DNA of 20,305 nucleotides from Larix sibirica (lineage: Eukaryota > Streptophyta > Pinopsida > Pinales > Pinaceae): positions 2,110 through 22,414 of the forward strand of contig NWUY0304669092.1 of NCBI GenBank assembly GCA_004151065.3, in the 5' to 3' direction. Both the position numbers and the translations under genes were made by a program. The first letter of the stretch is position 1. The number at the start of each line of letters is the position of its first letter. The notes under the pieces were generated by a model. It was not told where the DNA came from, made no database searches, and worked only from the letters and a program-made list of their open reading frames with translations. This document shows positions 18,613-20,305 of this stretch, in pieces.

Positions 18613-20305
18613 CATAAGGGTACTTGGAAGGAACTCACTGAAGAAGAAAAGGGAATGTTGTTGGTTTGGGACCTCATAGATAGCAATTAGAGCATTGGAA
18701 TGTCTTATTTGAGGGGAAGAAATGAGGTTGGGTAGGTTCAAGTCATGAACTCAGGCTTTGGGGGGAAATAAGGATTATTATTGTTTTTTTATTTCCATCT
18801 TTTCTAATAAGGATTGTTATTATTTTATTTTAAGGAAATAGGGTTTTGATCAACCTAACCTTCGTACCAGTAACCCTAATTGTTGTTCTTGAAAATTCAA
18901 CCTAGCCTACCACTTCATTCCAAAAGGAAAGGTACAAGGGTGTTGGGTTCATCGTAACAGGGCAATGTATGTTTTAAAAGGTGCAAAGGTGGAGCATGCT
19001 AGTTCATGTTGATGTTTTGGCAAAAAAAGTATCAAAGGTAACTAATTGAGGGTTGTGTCAATCAATTATTAGATAGAAATGGAAAATAACTCTAAGAGAC
19101 AAAAAGAAAACAACACTCTACTACATCTTTATGCAAAATAAACAAATTCAAACACATGCCACTCTATGGTGCAAAAGATATAATAAGAATATGATATTTT
19201 ATTATTTGAAAAGGGTTAACAAGAGATGTGTGACATGCACCTTGATGATAGTTGTTGATGGGAGACGGGTTCCATAGATACCTCAAGGGAGGGTCCTTTG
19301 TTTCCTTGTATGATCCACTCCAAGCTTTATATGGTGAAAGATGTAATCCTATATGATATAAAGAAGAGATAAAAATGGATGCTTTACTCTCTAGAGGGAA
19401 TTTGGCAACATAACCTTGCTTTGAATGAGTGGTATGATGGGTGACCTCAATGTATTTATTTATAGGAAAATATGTGGACCTATCTTGGAACTAGCTTCAA
19501 TGTGAATAACCCCACTATATTGATGAAGTGGTGGGATGAGGATAAGACTATTGAAGACTATATCAAAGGTTATTTTGGGGAATAACAACTTGGTGAAATC
19601 CACTTTAATTCACTATGCCATTTTGGAAGGTGTACAACATTAATGAGCTAATTATAATAATGTTTTTCTATTATCCATGTGATTTTTGAGAGATTTAGTG
19701 CACAACACACTTAGAAAATTGAGAAATGTTGTGGGTTAACTTTAGTGGTCAAATGTGGTTTGGATCAACTTTTGTTGGAAATTCTAAGGTCATATGGCGA
19801 TAGATATGATAGAAATAGGAGCTAAGGCTACCAAAGTGACATGTAATGACAAAAATGCTCATAACAAAGTGAGTGAGCAAAATTAAGCTAATAACAGTTG
19901 TCCCTTGAAGTATGAACTTAGGATAATATCGTATGGATGATATGCATCGTGATATTTTTTCTCTTCAATCCACAAGAAAATAATCACATAAGTGATGAGT
20001 GAAAGAGGTCAAATAGGGAGGATGACCCCCAAAAGGGCCAAGGAGATCCACCTACAAACAACCAAGGAAAGGGGTAAGGTGAGTATATAATCTCAAACAT
20101 AAACAAGGAAGGCATCCCCATCATGCATATGTTTCTCAATACAATATGGGATCATGGCATCACGGGGATAGATCAAAGTGCATAAAAAATACCACAATAG
20201 AATACATTGTCATAACCACAGTCATGAGCTACCAAATCCAAGTACATAAGTCCATTTGGAACCAAACCAAGATAGATGGCTCACTTGACAAGCATAAGGC
20301 GAGGC
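18613..20305. other. AT-rich stretch without a supported gene
   Basis: No coding frame of note on either strand, no RNA gene and no LTR or primer-binding site seen. The only structure is a pair of similar T/A-rich segments at 18767-18844, both beginning AATAAGGATT and spaced 39 bp. Confidence 0.45.
18767..18844. repeat. Imperfect 39-bp tandem duplication, T-rich
   Basis: AATAAGGATTATTATTG at 18767 and AATAAGGATTGTTATTATT at 18806 begin two adjacent units with similar T-rich continuations. Low complexity limits the weight of this. Confidence 0.5.

Noticed and set aside
1-20305. CRISPR array, operon, tRNA or rRNA gene
   Set aside because: No regularly spaced identical repeats with unique spacers, no clustered bacterial-type genes, and no cloverleaf with a T-loop GGTTCRA box was seen; the only tRNA-related sequences are the two retroelement primer-binding sites.

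Overview
This window looks like nuclear DNA of a seed plant, most likely a large retroelement-rich genome of the gymnosperm type. The main evidence is an intact, intron-free PLS-DYW pentatricopeptide-repeat (PPR) gene, a family essentially confined to land plants. It is surrounded by old, heavily decayed retrotransposons of three kinds (Ty1/copia, Ty3/gypsy, non-LTR LINE) and by AT-rich unannotatable DNA. The gymnosperm assignment is an inference from overall character, not from a diagnostic marker. There are no prokaryotic features, no CRISPR array, and no tRNA or rRNA gene that I can see.

Layout. (1) 1-1245, minus strand: fragment of a Ty3/gypsy gag-pol with a retropepsin domain, running off the window edge. 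It is GC- and CpG-rich and has only two in-frame stops. (2) 1246 to about 5714, minus strand: a Ty1/copia element read right to left. It has a probable 5' LTR, a perfect 12-nt initiator-Met-tRNA primer-binding site, gag with zinc knuckle, protease, integrase and the first part of reverse transcriptase up to just past YVDD. It then stops abruptly and is joined, in frame, to the Ty3 fragment. RNase H and the 3' LTR are absent. (3) 5715-7497: AT-rich, no gene recognised. (4) 7498-8725, minus strand: 3' part of a dead LINE with end of RT, zf-RVT zinc finger and RNase H. (5) 9825-11945, minus strand: the PPR-DYW gene, 706 codons, the only intact protein gene here. (6) 12676-12852: a degenerate 38-bp tandem array. 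(7) about 13912-16226, plus strand: a previously hidden, short Ty3/gypsy-like element. It has repeated ends, a decayed Met-tRNA primer-binding site, a gag-like frame with coiled coil, G-patch and zinc-knuckle-like motifs, a polypurine tract and a TG...CA 3' LTR. No protease, RT or integrase is visible inside it. (8) 16227-20305: AT-rich DNA with two small tandem duplications and no gene I can support.

How the parts relate. Only the PPR gene is likely to act for the host. By family knowledge it is an organelle-targeted C-to-U RNA-editing factor with all DYW zinc ligands in place. It carries a clean in-frame loss of 33 residues (half of one L+S motif pair), which should change its RNA register. 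The retroelements are genomic fossils. Most of their in-frame stops, and two of their lost key residues, are explicable as C-to-T or G-to-A transitions, the footprint expected of long-term cytosine methylation.

I do not see a new multi-gene system in this window. The items most worth a second look are the in-frame copia/Ty3 junction at about 1245, the 33-residue deletion in the PPR gene, and the cryptic G-patch Ty3 element at 13912-16226.
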